Below are positions 9,218 through 18,283 of a DNA stretch of 64,000 nt, in pieces (position 1 is the first letter of the stretch; the number at the start of each line of letters is the position of its first letter). The notes under the pieces are model-generated. The model ran no database searches. It was not told the origin of the DNA and worked only from the letters and a program-made list of their open reading frames with translations. The translations under genes and the position numbers were made by a program. This DNA is from Chryseobacterium arachidis (GTDB lineage Bacteria; Bacteroidota; Bacteroidia; Flavobacteriales; Weeksellaceae), in assembly GCF_900129245.1 (NCBI RefSeq), contig NZ_FQUT01000004.1:186001-250000 (forward strand), in the 5' to 3' direction.

Positions 9218-9345
9218 TTTTTAACGCAAAGAGCGCTAAGTTTTTTTTATTATTGAGAATATTTTTCGTTCGCAAAGGCGTTTCACTCAGCAAATGAGCA
9301 TTCATGTTTTTTCTTATCTTCTATGTTGCACTCCTCACAATGACA
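9218..9345. repeat. Degenerate dispersed intergenic repeat
   Basis: This non-coding stretch holds ACGCAAAGAGCGCTAAG followed by a T run, then CGTTCGCAAAGGCG and TTTCACTCAGC. I believe similar CGCAAAG/GCTAAG sequence recurs between genes in related genomes. A related CGCAAAG segment occurs near 3799. It carries no coding potential. Confidence 0.4.
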
Positions 9346-9377
9346 AAAAAAAGCGCATCATTTCTGATACGCTTTTT
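9344..9377 (-). terminator. Terminator of the RND efflux operon
   Basis: On the minus strand GCGTATCA pairs with TGATGCGC (one G-T pair) around a GAAA loop and is followed by a T run. It lies just after the permease stop. Confidence 0.88.
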
Positions 9378-9398
9378 CGGTTAATTAAAGATTTTATA

Positions 9399-12300
9399 TT
9401 AGTCTAAATGCTTCGGAGTAAATCCATCATCACTTAGTTCTCTGTGCTCGTAGTCGGCTTTTATTTCAGCTTCATAGTCAATTTTCTCATCTTTGCCCAT
9501 TCTTCTCAAAATTGAATCAAATAAAGAGTAAACAACCGGTACAATTATTAATGTAAGGAATAATGACGACGTCAAACCTCCGATAACTACCCAGGCAAGA
9601 CCTTTATTAAACTCTGCTCCTGCACCGTTTGCCAATGCAATCGGCAACATACCGAAGATCATCGCAATCGTTGTCATCAAAATCGGACGGAGACGTGCGT
9701 GATTTGCCTGAACCAATGCATCATGGGTATTTGAACCTGCGGCTTTTCTGGCATTTGTAAAGTCAACGATCAAAATCGCGTTTTTCGCAACCAAACCAAT
9801 CAACATGATCATCCCCAACATCGTAAAGATATTTAATGAATTCCCCGTCAAAGCAAGAATCAGCATTACCCCGATCATTGCCAAAGGAATTGAGAACAAT
9901 ACCACGAAAGGATACACAAAACTGTCATACAATGACACCATTACCAAATACACCAATACAATCGCTGCTAATAAAGCAATACCCAATGTACCGAAACCTT
10001 CCTGCTGGTTTTCCATATCTCCGCTCCAGATGTAGTCGACCCCTGCAGGTTTGTTTTTGCTGTCCATAAACTGTGCAGCCCATTCGTTGGCAACGTCTCC
10101 CACTGGTCTTCCTACCGCTTTAGCTCTTACTTTTACAGAAGGGGCTTTATCTCTACGTTCCAATAAACTTGGTCCGGAACCCATCTTCACGTCTGCAAAC
10201 TGGCTTAAACGGATCTGCTGTCCCTGAGTATTGGTAAACATCAGGTTTTTAACATCATCAATTGACTGTCGGTTTACATCTCCAAAACGGATGTTGATAT
10301 CATATTCATATTCCCCTGCTCTGAATTTTCCATCTGTATTCCCATTAAATGCAGTCTGCATTGTTTGTCCTACATTGGAAAGGTTTAATCCTAAAGAAGC
10401 CATTTTATCTCTGTCGATATTTACCTGAACTTCAGGGTTTCCTGTATCCGTTGATAATTCAGCGTCTACTGCTCCCGGAACTTTTTTCAGTAATTCTAAA
10501 ATTCTGGTTGCTTCTTTTACTGCTGTTGCATTATCCGATGCGGTTACTACCATTTCGATCGGAGCATTTTCTGCTCCTAAGATACCGATCGGAGCTGTTT
10601 TAAACTCAACACCTGTAAATCTCTCTTCCAACTGTCTTTTGATCTTTGCAGCCTTAATATTAGTGCTTTCAGAACGTTCGGATTTGTCCGTTAAATTTAC
10701 CTGAACTTCTGACTGATATGTTGTTGCCTGTGCTCCGCCAAAACCTGTTGACTGCTGACCTACTGTTGTAATAAGATCGACAACATCTTTATCATTTCTT
10801 AAGAATTTTTCAACGTCTAATGTCAATTGGTTGGTTTTTTCAACACTTGCATCTTTTGACAATTCCATCTGAACCAGGAACTGACCTCTGTCAATCGGCG
10901 GGAAGAATTCTCCTCCGATGAACCCGAAAGCCACTAACATAAATGATGATATTAAAGCAACAAATGTAATGACAACCGTCGAAACTCTTCTTAAAGTTGT
11001 TTTTAAACACCACTCCAGAATTCCTGTAATCCAGTGTGTGAATTTATCGATCATTCCTTCAAACCAAAGAATGAATTTCTCAAACCAGTTTTTGCCTGTT
11101 AAATGCTCCAATTTTCCAAATCTTGATGATAACCAAGGAATAATGGTAAATGAAGCCAATAAAGACAACATTGTCGCAATAACAACCGTGACGCAGAACT
11201 GTGCCAAGATATTGGCAACAAGACCTGTACTCATCGCAATCGGCAAGAATACCACCACAATTACCAACGTAATCGCCGCAACCGTAAATCCGATCTCTGA
11301 AGCTCCGTCATACGCTGCCCTGATCTTACTTTTACCCATCTCCATGTGACGGTAAATATTTTCCAGCACCACAATCGCGTCATCCACAAGAATACCAACC
11401 ACAAGCGAAAGCCCCAGTAAACTCATCAGGTTTAATGTATATCCCATTAAATTCATTCCGATGAAAGTAGCAATCAATGAAGCCGGAATTGAAACCATTA
11501 CAATAAATGCGTTTCTGATGCTGTGAAGGAATAGCAACATTACAATTGCTACCAGTACGATTGCCAGGAACAAGTCAAAAATAACGTGGTTTGCAGATTC
11601 CAGGGTAAACTCTGTCGTATCATTTACCACTTTTGCCTTGATACCCTGAGTTTTATAAGCTGCTTCTACCGTTGCAATAGTTTTCGCAATACTTTCAGAT
11701 ACCGCAACGGCATTGGCATCAGATTGTTTTTTTACCTGCATCAAAATAGTAGGAAACTGATTGAATCTTGCTACTTTTTCAACATCTTTCTGAGAGTCAA
11801 ATACTGTTCCTATATCTGATAAACGAACCTGTGCGCCATCTTTATTAGATACTACCAAATTGCTTAACTCTGCAACCGATTTATACTTTCCTGATAATCT
11901 GATCGTAGATTTTGAAGTTCTTGTTTTCAAGCTTCCTGTAGGAAAGTCTAAGTTTGATGAAAGAATTGCCTGTTGTACATCTCCAATTGAAAGCCCGTAA
12001 CCCTGCAATTTCTTTTCATCAAGATTTACCTGAATTTCTCTCTCCTGTCCGCCTACAAGATCAACCTGAGCCACACCGTTTACACGGGAAAAGATCGGTT
12101 CTATTTTTTTATCTAAAAGATCATAAAGGTCTTTGCTGTTTAGTTTATCAGATGATACACTCATCGTGATAATCGGAAGATCATCTAAGGAAAACTTATT
12201 CAGAGAGGGTGCGTCCACATCATCGGGAAGATCTCCAAGAATAGCATTTACTTTTCTTTGTGCATCATTTAAAGCAAAGTCTACATCTGCTCCGTTATTC

Positions 12301-12584
12301 AACTGGATGCTTATTACAGACAAACTTTCGTACGAAGATGATTCTACTTTTTTTACATTTTCCAAAGAACCTACCGCATCTTCTATCTTTCTGGTAACAG
12401 ACGTTTCTACCTCTGCCGGCGAAGCTCCCGGATATACTGTAGAAATTGTTACCATATTGGTTTCAAATTTAGGGATCAGTTCGTATCCCATCATCGTGTA
12501 GCTCAGTAAGCCACCCAATGTGAGTATCGTAAACAATACGATAATCAGAGAGGGTCTTTTAATCGATATTTCTGCTAACTTCAT
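9399..12584 (-). CDS. RND efflux transporter permease (AcrB/HAE1 type)
   Basis: 1061 residues, normal for inner-membrane RND drug pumps. It has an N-terminal membrane helix (ISIKRPSLIIVLFTILTLGG), two large periplasmic loops, and the central helices with LVDDAIVVLENIYRHME, which holds the paired aspartates of the proton relay, and LVAKNAILIVDFTN with the partner lysine. It would export hydrophobic compounds by proton antiport as a trimer with the adaptor and TolC protein encoded just upstream (7 and 6 bases apart). Substrate cannot be read from sequence. A TetR-family gene heads the cluster, so induction by a ligand is likely. A terminator follows. Confidence 0.95.
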   Translation of the reverse strand: MKLAEISIKRPSLIIVLFTILTLGGLLSYTMMGYELIPKFETNMVTISTVYPGASPAEVETSVTRKIEDAVGSLENVKKVESSSYESLSVISIQLNNGADVDFALNDAQRKVNAILGDLPDDVDAPSLNKFSLDDLPIITMSVSSDKLNSKDLYDLLDKKIEPIFSRVNGVAQVDLVGGQEREIQVNLDEKKLQGYGLSIGDVQQAILSSNLDFPTGSLKTRTSKSTIRLSGKYKSVAELSNLVVSNKDGAQVRLSDIGTVFDSQKDVEKVARFNQFPTILMQVKKQSDANAVAVSESIAKTIATVEAAYKTQGIKAKVVNDTTEFTLESANHVIFDLFLAIVLVAIVMLLFLHSIRNAFIVMVSIPASLIATFIGMNLMGYTLNLMSLLGLSLVVGILVDDAIVVLENIYRHMEMGKSKIRAAYDGASEIGFTVAAITLVIVVVFLPIAMSTGLVANILAQFCVTVVIATMLSLLASFTIIPWLSSRFGKLEHLTGKNWFEKFILWFEGMIDKFTHWITGILEWCLKTTLRRVSTVVITFVALISSFMLVAFGFIGGEFFPPIDRGQFLVQMELSKDASVEKTNQLTLDVEKFLRNDKDVVDLITTVGQQSTGFGGAQATTYQSEVQVNLTDKSERSESTNIKAAKIKRQLEERFTGVEFKTAPIGILGAENAPIEMVVTASDNATAVKEATRILELLKKVPGAVDAELSTDTGNPEVQVNIDRDKMASLGLNLSNVGQTMQTAFNGNTDGKFRAGEYEYDINIRFGDVNRQSIDDVKNLMFTNTQGQQIRLSQFADVKMGSGPSLLERRDKAPSVKVRAKAVGRPVGDVANEWAAQFMDSKNKPAGVDYIWSGDMENQQEGFGTLGIALLAAIVLVYLVMVSLYDSFVYPFVVLFSIPLAMIGVMLILALTGNSLNIFTMLGMIMLIGLVAKNAILIVDFTNARKAAGSNTHDALVQANHARLRPILMTTIAMIFGMLPIALANGAGAEFNKGLAWVVIGGLTSSLFLTLIIVPVVYSLFDSILRRMGKDEKIDYEAEIKADYEHRELSDDGFTPKHLD

Positions 12585-12591
12585 AAACCTT

Positions 12592-13653
12592 CTACTTTAC
12601 AATGTTCACTTTAGACCCGTTATCAAGGTTGATCTGTCCGCTTGTTACTACCTGTTCTCCTCCGTTCAATCCACTTAAAACCTGAACTTTGTCTCCATAC
12701 ACTTTTCCGATCGTAACTTTGATCAATTTAGCAACACCATTCTGAACAACAAATAATTGTCCTGAACTTACCCCATTTACAAACGCTTCCGCAGGAACTG
12801 TCAGCATATTCTGAGTTTCTGCGCCATTATTTGTTTTAAATGTTGCCGTTGCATACATTCCTGCTTTTAAATTTCCTTTGTTCTGAACTTCAATTTCAAC
12901 CGGGAAATTTAAAGAAGCATCACTTTTCGGAGCAATAAAAGTAATTCTGCCCACGAAAGAATCTTCCGGCAAAACATTTACTTTAATTGGAACTTCCTGA
13001 CCTAACTGAATTTTGCCAATCTGGCTTTCATCCACTAAAACTGAAAGTTTTAAGCTGTTAATATTTACAATTTCGAACATTGCTGTTCCAATAGAAACTA
13101 CAGTTCCCGGTTCAACCATTTTTTTGTTGATGGTTCCGCTGATTCCCGCACGGATACTTGTATCATTTACTCTTACTCCCTGTGCTTTTACTGCAGCCTG
13201 TGCATTTTTAAGCTGTAATCTTGAATTATCCAACTGTTGTTTCGTAACGCCTCCTGTTTTATAGGCATTTTCATAACGCTGATTATCAATAATGGCATTC
13301 TGTAAATTATTTTGAGCCTGAGAAATATCAACTTCGATGGCATCTTTTTTAATTGTTGCCAAAGTCTGCCCTGCCGAAACTCTGGAACCTTCTTTTACCA
13401 AAACACTTACGATACGGCCTGAAATTTCAGAAGACTGGTTCATTTCCTGTTTTGGAAGGAAAGTTCCGTTCGCCGAATAATCTGTGTCAATATTTTCTCT
13501 TGTCGCTGTTATAACATTTACATTGATCTTATCAACCTGCTTAGCAACTTCTTTTACTTCCTGCGTCTGTTTTTCTTTATTTCCGGCAATCTTATAAGCC
13601 GCTAAACCTACAAGAACGGCTGCTACGATGATATATATTAAAGTCTTTTTCAT
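12592..13653 (-). CDS. RND efflux periplasmic adaptor (HlyD/MFP family)
   Basis: 353 residues with an N-terminal membrane anchor (LIYIIVAAVLVGLAAYKIA). Then come a lipoyl-like half (SEISGRIVSVLVKEGSRVSAGQTLA), a short helical hairpin (ISQAQNNLQNAIIDNQRYENAY), the second lipoyl half (IRAGISGTINKKMVEPGTVV) and beta-barrel segments. This is the membrane fusion protein linking the RND permease to the outer-membrane channel. It lies 7 bases upstream of the permease gene and 6 bases downstream of the TolC-family gene, so the three are one operon. Confidence 0.94.
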   Translation of the reverse strand: MKKTLIYIIVAAVLVGLAAYKIAGNKEKQTQEVKEVAKQVDKINVNVITATRENIDTDYSANGTFLPKQEMNQSSEISGRIVSVLVKEGSRVSAGQTLATIKKDAIEVDISQAQNNLQNAIIDNQRYENAYKTGGVTKQQLDNSRLQLKNAQAAVKAQGVRVNDTSIRAGISGTINKKMVEPGTVVSIGTAMFEIVNINSLKLSVLVDESQIGKIQLGQEVPIKVNVLPEDSFVGRITFIAPKSDASLNFPVEIEVQNKGNLKAGMYATATFKTNNGAETQNMLTVPAEAFVNGVSSGQLFVVQNGVAKLIKVTIGKVYGDKVQVLSGLNGGEQVVTSGQINLDNGSKVNIVK

Positions 13654-13659
13654 AGTTTA

Positions 13660-15012
13660 TTACGGGTTTTGTAGTGTGTTTAATTCTCCTTTTGCTTTAA
13701 TTAACTTAATTTCAGCCTGTTTGTAATCCAATAAAGCGTTGGCATAATTCTGTTTTGCCTGAGTCAGTGCATTTTCGGCATCCAGAACTTCTGTAAGCGT
13801 TGCCAAACCATATTGATAGTTCGACTGTGTATTTTTCTGAACTCTTTCTGCCAAGCCTACATTATCCTGCATGCTTTCAATATTAATCAATGCATTTTCC
13901 ATATTAGTCACTGCATTTTTATAATCTAAGCTTAGCTGAAGCTGGGTATTCTGAATATCCTGATCTAAATCCTGAATATCGATTTCCGCCTGATTGATCT
14001 TCGCTTTTGTAGCTCCTCCCGTGAAAATCGGAATATTAACATTTAAACCAATTGCTGAATAATCACTCCAAAGAACTCCGTTGTTAAGACCGTTTGTTAA
14101 AGGGAACTTTGCTCCGGTAGCCCCCCATCCGTAGTTACCCACTAAACTTACCGTAGGATACAGATAAGCCTCGGTTGCTTTTTTATTGAATACCAAAAGC
14201 TCTCTGTTTTTGTTTAAAACTTTTACTTCTGTTCTTTCATCAAGGTTTACCGTACTGGCAATCAGTTCAGGTTTTGGCTCGATTGTTTTTTCTTCAAGCT
14301 CAATATCTGTGCTGATCGGGATTCCCATATAAAATTTCAAAGCATTTTTTGAAAGTTCTACAGAATTAATCAAAGACTGCTTGTTGGAACCGATATTGGT
14401 TAACTGAACATTTGTTCTGTCTAAGTCGATTGCTTTTGCCAATCCGTTATCCACCAGGCTTTTAATCACATTTCTTGTTTTCTCTGTATTGGCGTAGCTT
14501 GCTTCTACAGCTTTCAGGTTTTCTTCCTGTACAAAAACCTGATAGTAAGCGGTTGCCACGTTTTCGATAATCTGTTCGTTGGTAAGCTGAGCATTTAAAA
14601 CATAGAACTCTCGTGTCGATTTTGCTGCTTTAAGCCCTGTAAACACTCTCTGGTCGAAAATTGCCTGCTGAACCTGTACGGAAGCAGTTGAACTCCAAGG
14701 CTGTCCCAGCTGTGCTCTGATCTTTTCCCCTCCGAATTCAAGCAAGGATTCCTGAATAATAGGATTGTACGTTACACCCGCAGTTGCACTTATCTGTGGC
14801 AAAGCTCCGGCTCTGGCTTCATCAATTTTATATTCGGCTTTTTTAATCTGTAAAGCAGCTTTTTTAGCTTCTGCTTTGTTTTGAAGTGCCTGCTTTATAG
14901 CTTCCTGTAAAGAAATTTGCTGTTGCGCAGACACCGATGAAAAACCGAACAACATAAATGCAGCAGCTATTCCTATTTTTAGCTTTTTTGCAGTTATACG
15001 TTTTCTTTTCAT
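13660..15012 (-). CDS. TolC-family outer membrane efflux protein
   Basis: 450 residues. It has a signal peptide after a basic start (MKRKRITAKKLKIGIAAAFM...SVSAQQ), then two related long helical halves beginning ISLQEAIKQALQNK and continuing with repeated coiled-coil segments such as QAEIDIQDLDQDIQNTQLQL. Residues LTEVLDAENALTQAKQNYANA near the C-terminus are typical of the family. It forms the outer-membrane exit duct of the RND pump encoded downstream. It is the first structural gene after the TetR gene, which ends about 95 bases upstream. Confidence 0.94.
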   Translation of the reverse strand: MKRKRITAKKLKIGIAAAFMLFGFSSVSAQQQISLQEAIKQALQNKAEAKKAALQIKKAEYKIDEARAGALPQISATAGVTYNPIIQESLLEFGGEKIRAQLGQPWSSTASVQVQQAIFDQRVFTGLKAAKSTREFYVLNAQLTNEQIIENVATAYYQVFVQEENLKAVEASYANTEKTRNVIKSLVDNGLAKAIDLDRTNVQLTNIGSNKQSLINSVELSKNALKFYMGIPISTDIELEEKTIEPKPELIASTVNLDERTEVKVLNKNRELLVFNKKATEAYLYPTVSLVGNYGWGATGAKFPLTNGLNNGVLWSDYSAIGLNVNIPIFTGGATKAKINQAEIDIQDLDQDIQNTQLQLSLDYKNAVTNMENALINIESMQDNVGLAERVQKNTQSNYQYGLATLTEVLDAENALTQAKQNYANALLDYKQAEIKLIKAKGELNTLQNP

Positions 15013-15107
15013 AATCTTATACTTCGTTTATTTTTTAATGTAATTGATATCCTTCATGCTACTATTTCTAAATGACGGATCATTTTTTAAAATACTTTAA
15101 CATTTTT

Positions 15108-15701
15108 TTAATTTTTAAACAACATATTCAAAATGATGTCTTTTCTCTCTGAAATGATTTTATCAAATTCCTCCTCGCTGATCATTAAATTTTCCATGAA
15201 TAAAGGTCTTACGGCACTGGGAAAAACCAAAAGAGAAACCATATTCAACACAAACTGAATAGGCTTCATTTTCGTAATATTTCCTAAATCCATTTCAATT
15301 TCTATATCCTTGTAAAGCTTATCAAGCTCGTCTTCTTCAATATCTTTTTTGTGGCAATTCCCTTTATTGATTTGAGATACAATATATGTTTCCAGATACG
15401 GATATTGTAGGCTTGTTGACAGACTTCCTTCTATAAACTGGCTGATTTTATCTTTAAAAGGCAAATCAGAATTCATGATAATTTCAGATTTTTCCTTTTC
15501 AACTTTCTGCGCCTCATCAAAAACAATTTGAATCAGATTATCTCGTGATCTAAAATAATAATTGATCAACGTTCTGTTGACTCCTGCTGCGTCGGCAATT
15601 TCTTGTGTAGTAGCATCGAATTTCCCCTTCACAAAGAATAAATTCTTTGCAGTCTCTTTGATTAGCTCTTGAGTTTGGTCTTTTTTTGCTTGATTTGACA
15701 T
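15108..15701 (-). CDS. TetR/AcrR family transcriptional regulator
   Basis: 197 residues. The N-terminal helix-turn-helix is clear: AKNLFFVKGKFDATTQEIADAAGVNRTLINYYFRSRDNLIQIVF, with the conserved YYFRSRDNL recognition end. The C-terminal ligand domain is variable, as usual, so the inducer is unknown. The gene lies directly upstream of the tolC-adaptor-permease set on the same strand, and repeated TTAAACAAA elements cover its own promoter, which points to autorepression and control of the pump operon. Confidence 0.92.
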   Translation of the reverse strand: MSNQAKKDQTQELIKETAKNLFFVKGKFDATTQEIADAAGVNRTLINYYFRSRDNLIQIVFDEAQKVEKEKSEIIMNSDLPFKDKISQFIEGSLSTSLQYPYLETYIVSQINKGNCHKKDIEEDELDKLYKDIEIEMDLGNITKMKPIQFVLNMVSLLVFPSAVRPLFMENLMISEEEFDKIISERKDIILNMLFKN

Positions 15702-15704
15702 TTT

Positions 15705-15783
15705 TGTTAAACAAATTTGTGCAAATATAAATCAATCAATTTTTTTGACAAAATTGTTAAACAAAATAATTAAACAAAATTGT
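15705..15783 (-). promoter_or_regulatory. tetR promoter with overlapping candidate TetR operators
   Basis: On the minus strand TATATTTG (15722-15729) is a perfect -7 element and TTTTG (15749-15753) sits 19 bases upstream as the -33 element. The near-palindrome TTGTTAAACAAATTT (15705-15719) covers the expected start site. TTGTTAAACAAA (15754-15765) abuts the -33 element and a third TTAAACAAA occurs at 15770-15778. A repressor bound to these sites would block transcription. The operator role is inferred from position and symmetry. Confidence 0.65.
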
Positions 15784-15827
15784 ATGATATGCATCAGGTT
15801 TTTCTTTATTTAAAGTTTGGACCTAAA

Positions 15828-15860
15828 AAAAAAACGGAGCAGAAATTTCTGCTCCGTTTT
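15828..15860 (-). terminator. Terminator of cvfB
   Basis: ACGGAGCAGAAA and TTTCTGCTCCGT form a perfect inverted repeat; on the minus strand it is followed by a long T run. Confidence 0.9.
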
Positions 15861-15881
15861 AATTTATTTCAAAAAAATCAA

Positions 15882-16706
15882 TTACAACAATCGAATTTTG
15901 TCCTCTAAGATATCGATGATCTTATCCTTGTAAAGTCCGCCGATCGCTTTTTTAAAGTTTTTCTTACTCATCTGGATTTCGTCTTTAATCTCTTCCGGCG
16001 AAGATTTGTCTGAAAGATGCAGCAAGCCGTAGTTTTCTTCCAATTTATCCAGAATTTTCTGTTTAAACTCATCAATATTTTCAAATCCCTGAGGCTGTAA
16101 AGAAACATCTATTTTACCGTCTTCTCTGATCTCTTTGATATACCCGTTTTCTTCCGATAAAGGATACAATTTCTTGAAAACGTCAGAACTGTAGATCAAT
16201 CCGATATATTTTTTATTGATGACCACATTCCAGCCCAGTTCGCTTTCATTCATCATGATAAGATCTACTTTATCACCTTTTTTGAAGGGCAGATCCTGAT
16301 ATTGCGGATTTCTTTTGAATTTTGTTGTTCCTGTAATTAAATCCAGATCTTCATCTACATAAATGTAAACCAAATATCTTTTACCTTCAATAATTTTAGT
16401 TTTTTGCTGTTTGTAAGGAATAAACAAATCTTTGATAATTCCCCAATCCATAAAAGCTCCGCTTGGCAGACTTTGTACACAGCTCATTACTGCAAACTCT
16501 CCCACTTCAGCCAAAGGAATTTCAGTTGTTGCTTTCAGTTTGTGATCGTCCTGATAAACGAAAACTTCCATTTCATCACCAATTTCTTTTTCATCCTGAA
16601 CAAAAATTTTAGGTAAAAAAGCTTTTTCACCAGTGTCATCTGTCAAGATCCATCCTGAATTGTTTTTGTCTGAAATTTTTAAAGTCTGAGTTTTTCCGGG
16701 TTGCAT
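15882..16706 (-). CDS. cvfB: CvfB-family S1-like RNA-binding protein
   Basis: 274 residues, typical for the CvfB/YitL family. Residues 1-140 hold two OB/S1-like parts (LKISDKNNSGWILTDDTGEKAFLPK; VMSCVQSLPSGAFMDWGI). A third S1-type segment follows (KGDKVDLIMMNESELGWNVV) and the C-terminus is a winged-helix region (KKNFKKAIGGLYKDKIIDIL). Known members bind RNA and affect expression of virulence or extracellular proteins in Firmicutes; the role in this phylum is unknown. A -7 element TACCTTTG on the minus strand (16726-16733) lies 20 bases before the ATG. It is followed by its own terminator. Confidence 0.88.
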   Translation of the reverse strand: MQPGKTQTLKISDKNNSGWILTDDTGEKAFLPKIFVQDEKEIGDEMEVFVYQDDHKLKATTEIPLAEVGEFAVMSCVQSLPSGAFMDWGIIKDLFIPYKQQKTKIIEGKRYLVYIYVDEDLDLITGTTKFKRNPQYQDLPFKKGDKVDLIMMNESELGWNVVINKKYIGLIYSSDVFKKLYPLSEENGYIKEIREDGKIDVSLQPQGFENIDEFKQKILDKLEENYGLLHLSDKSSPEEIKDEIQMSKKNFKKAIGGLYKDKIIDILEDKIRLL

Positions 16707-16725
16707 GTATGATAAAATTAGTCTG

Positions 16726-16733
16726 CAAAGGTA
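16726..16733 (-). promoter_or_regulatory. Probable -7 promoter element of cvfB
   Basis: The minus strand reads TACCTTTG, matching TAnnTTTG, 20 bases upstream of the cvfB start. No clear -33 TTG is seen. Confidence 0.45.
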
Positions 16734-16777
16734 AACATTATTAAAATATTTAAATCTATTTTACTCTTAAAAAACAA

Positions 16778-17251
16778 ATGATTATCTTGAACAAAAAAAT
16801 AAACGTGAAGAAATTAATCATTCTTTCTTTTTTTCTCACATCCATCCATCAGCAAGCACAGATTTTTAAAAGAACCAGTATTAATGCAGCATATCGCTAC
16901 ACTGGAAGAAATGTAATACAGGGAGGGCTGGAATATAGATTACCCAAAAGTTTTTCGAATTTTATTGTCGGAGCCTCTGTTTTATATACTTCTATAAATG
17001 ATAAGGCAAAATTTATCCCTGAATTTAATTTTTATGCTTCGAATTTGGGATTACTGGGAGTCTCTGTTAATCCTTATTCCATTGAGCCAAGATTTGGTTT
17101 TTCATTTCTGAATACGATAATGATCAATACAGGATATGCCATTCCTATTCATAATGAAAAATATTTTAAAGGAATTACTTTTGGAGTACAATTAAATTTC
17201 CCTCTAACCAAAAATTCTGAATTTTATCATAATTATTCGGTAATTAAATAA
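16778..17251 (+). CDS. Predicted exported protein, possible small beta-barrel
   Basis: 157 residues. A hydrophobic N-terminal segment (KLIILSFFLTSIHQQAQ) looks like a signal peptide. The rest consists of alternating strands with aromatic residues (GGLEYRLPKSFSNFIVGASVLY; ITFGVQLNFPL), which would suit an outer-membrane barrel or a porin-like fold, though it is short. No family recognised. It stands alone, followed by a bidirectional terminator shared with the convergent DUF4476 gene. Confidence 0.6.
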   Translation: MIILNKKINVKKLIILSFFLTSIHQQAQIFKRTSINAAYRYTGRNVIQGGLEYRLPKSFSNFIVGASVLYTSINDKAKFIPEFNFYASNLGLLGVSVNPYSIEPRFGFSFLNTIMINTGYAIPIHNEKYFKGITFGVQLNFPLTKNSEFYHNYSVIK

Positions 17252-17280
17252 AAAAGAGAAGCACCCTACTTCTCTTTTTA
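17249..17280. terminator. Bidirectional terminator
   Basis: AAAAAGAGAAG and CTTCTCTTTTT with a 7-base loop lie between convergent genes and give a T run on both strands. Confidence 0.85.
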
Positions 17281-17285
17281 TCATA

Positions 17286-18146
17286 TTAATATCCTGAAAC
17301 AAAATCCATCAGTTCTCTTCTACTGCTTTCAAAATCAAAAGCATCATAAACAATAAAATATTTCTGTTTGTCTACACATTTGGAAAATAACGATTTAGCT
17401 AATGCAATCTTATTTTTATCAAAGCTTAAATCTTTCACTAAAATCCCAATCTGTTCCGAAGTAAACATTGCGTGACGTCCTTGTTGATTAATAAATGCTA
17501 TTTTCTTATCATCAAACCATGCGTCTTTCTTCATCGTTGTAAAAAACTGCTGAAAAGTCTGATTATCCATCACATTTGGGTAATTTATGTTTCCACTGTT
17601 GCCTGAATTTCCGTAAGGATTATTCCAGACATCATTCCAATTATCAAACTCATACGATAGATTTTTCACAAGATAGGAATCTAATAAAAACAGACCTTCA
17701 TTCGTAAAAAAATCCAGTACCAATCTGCTGTTATTTCTGACATTTAAAGTCGTTCTGTATAATAAATATCCGTTATCATAAATAGAAACCGGAATTCTTC
17801 CCGACGGCAAATCGAAAAAACGGAATTTTCCGGAATTGTTTGAAATAAACTGATCTCCCAATTCTACACTGAAAAACCCCTGTTCAGGAATCCTCAGAAA
17901 AACCTCAGAATATCCATAATTCTGATTCCATTGATAGGTTGGATTTTTTATTCTTGACCCTGTACTATTTGGATTTCTGAAACCCGAATTATTACTATTT
18001 TTTGAACCTAAATTTTTATTGGAACTTATATTTCCTATTTCGGTTTTTGAAGCTTCATTTCTTAAAAGCTCACCTGCTTTTCCTGCTTCCTGTCCGAAAG
18101 AATAAACTGAGACAAGAAACAACACACCCGTCAATATATTTTTCAT
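17286..18146 (-). CDS. Exported DUF4476 protein
   Basis: I place the start at ATG 18146 (MKNILTGVLFLVSVYSFGQ), which gives a proper signal peptide and about 286 residues; the open frame extends upstream to 18302, but that part is A+T-rich and overlaps the divergent gene. The middle has beta segments (EVFLRIPEQGFFSVELGDQ). The C-terminal 90 residues (FQQFFTTMKKDAWFDDKKIAFINQ through LMDFVSGY) match the DUF4476 helical repeat region found in Bacteroidota exported proteins. Function unknown. A glycine/asparagine-rich linker (NNPYGNSGNSGNINYPN) joins the two parts. Confidence 0.78.
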   Translation of the reverse strand: MKNILTGVLFLVSVYSFGQEAGKAGELLRNEASKTEIGNISSNKNLGSKNSNNSGFRNPNSTGSRIKNPTYQWNQNYGYSEVFLRIPEQGFFSVELGDQFISNNSGKFRFFDLPSGRIPVSIYDNGYLLYRTTLNVRNNSRLVLDFFTNEGLFLLDSYLVKNLSYEFDNWNDVWNNPYGNSGNSGNINYPNVMDNQTFQQFFTTMKKDAWFDDKKIAFINQQGRHAMFTSEQIGILVKDLSFDKNKIALAKSLFSKCVDKQKYFIVYDAFDFESSRRELMDFVSGY

Positions 18147-18283
18147 AAATAATTTTTTAATCTCGATGTCCATTTTTATGCCAAAAAAGATCATAGTAAA
18201 CTTCTGATCATTCACTTTTAAGATAAATTTCAAAAAAATACATTTATCAAAAAAAATAATCATAGTTTTATAAAAACATATAT

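Noticed and set aside
10918..11349. 143-codon plus-strand frame
   Set aside because: It lies entirely opposite the RND permease gene, whose family signatures are unambiguous.
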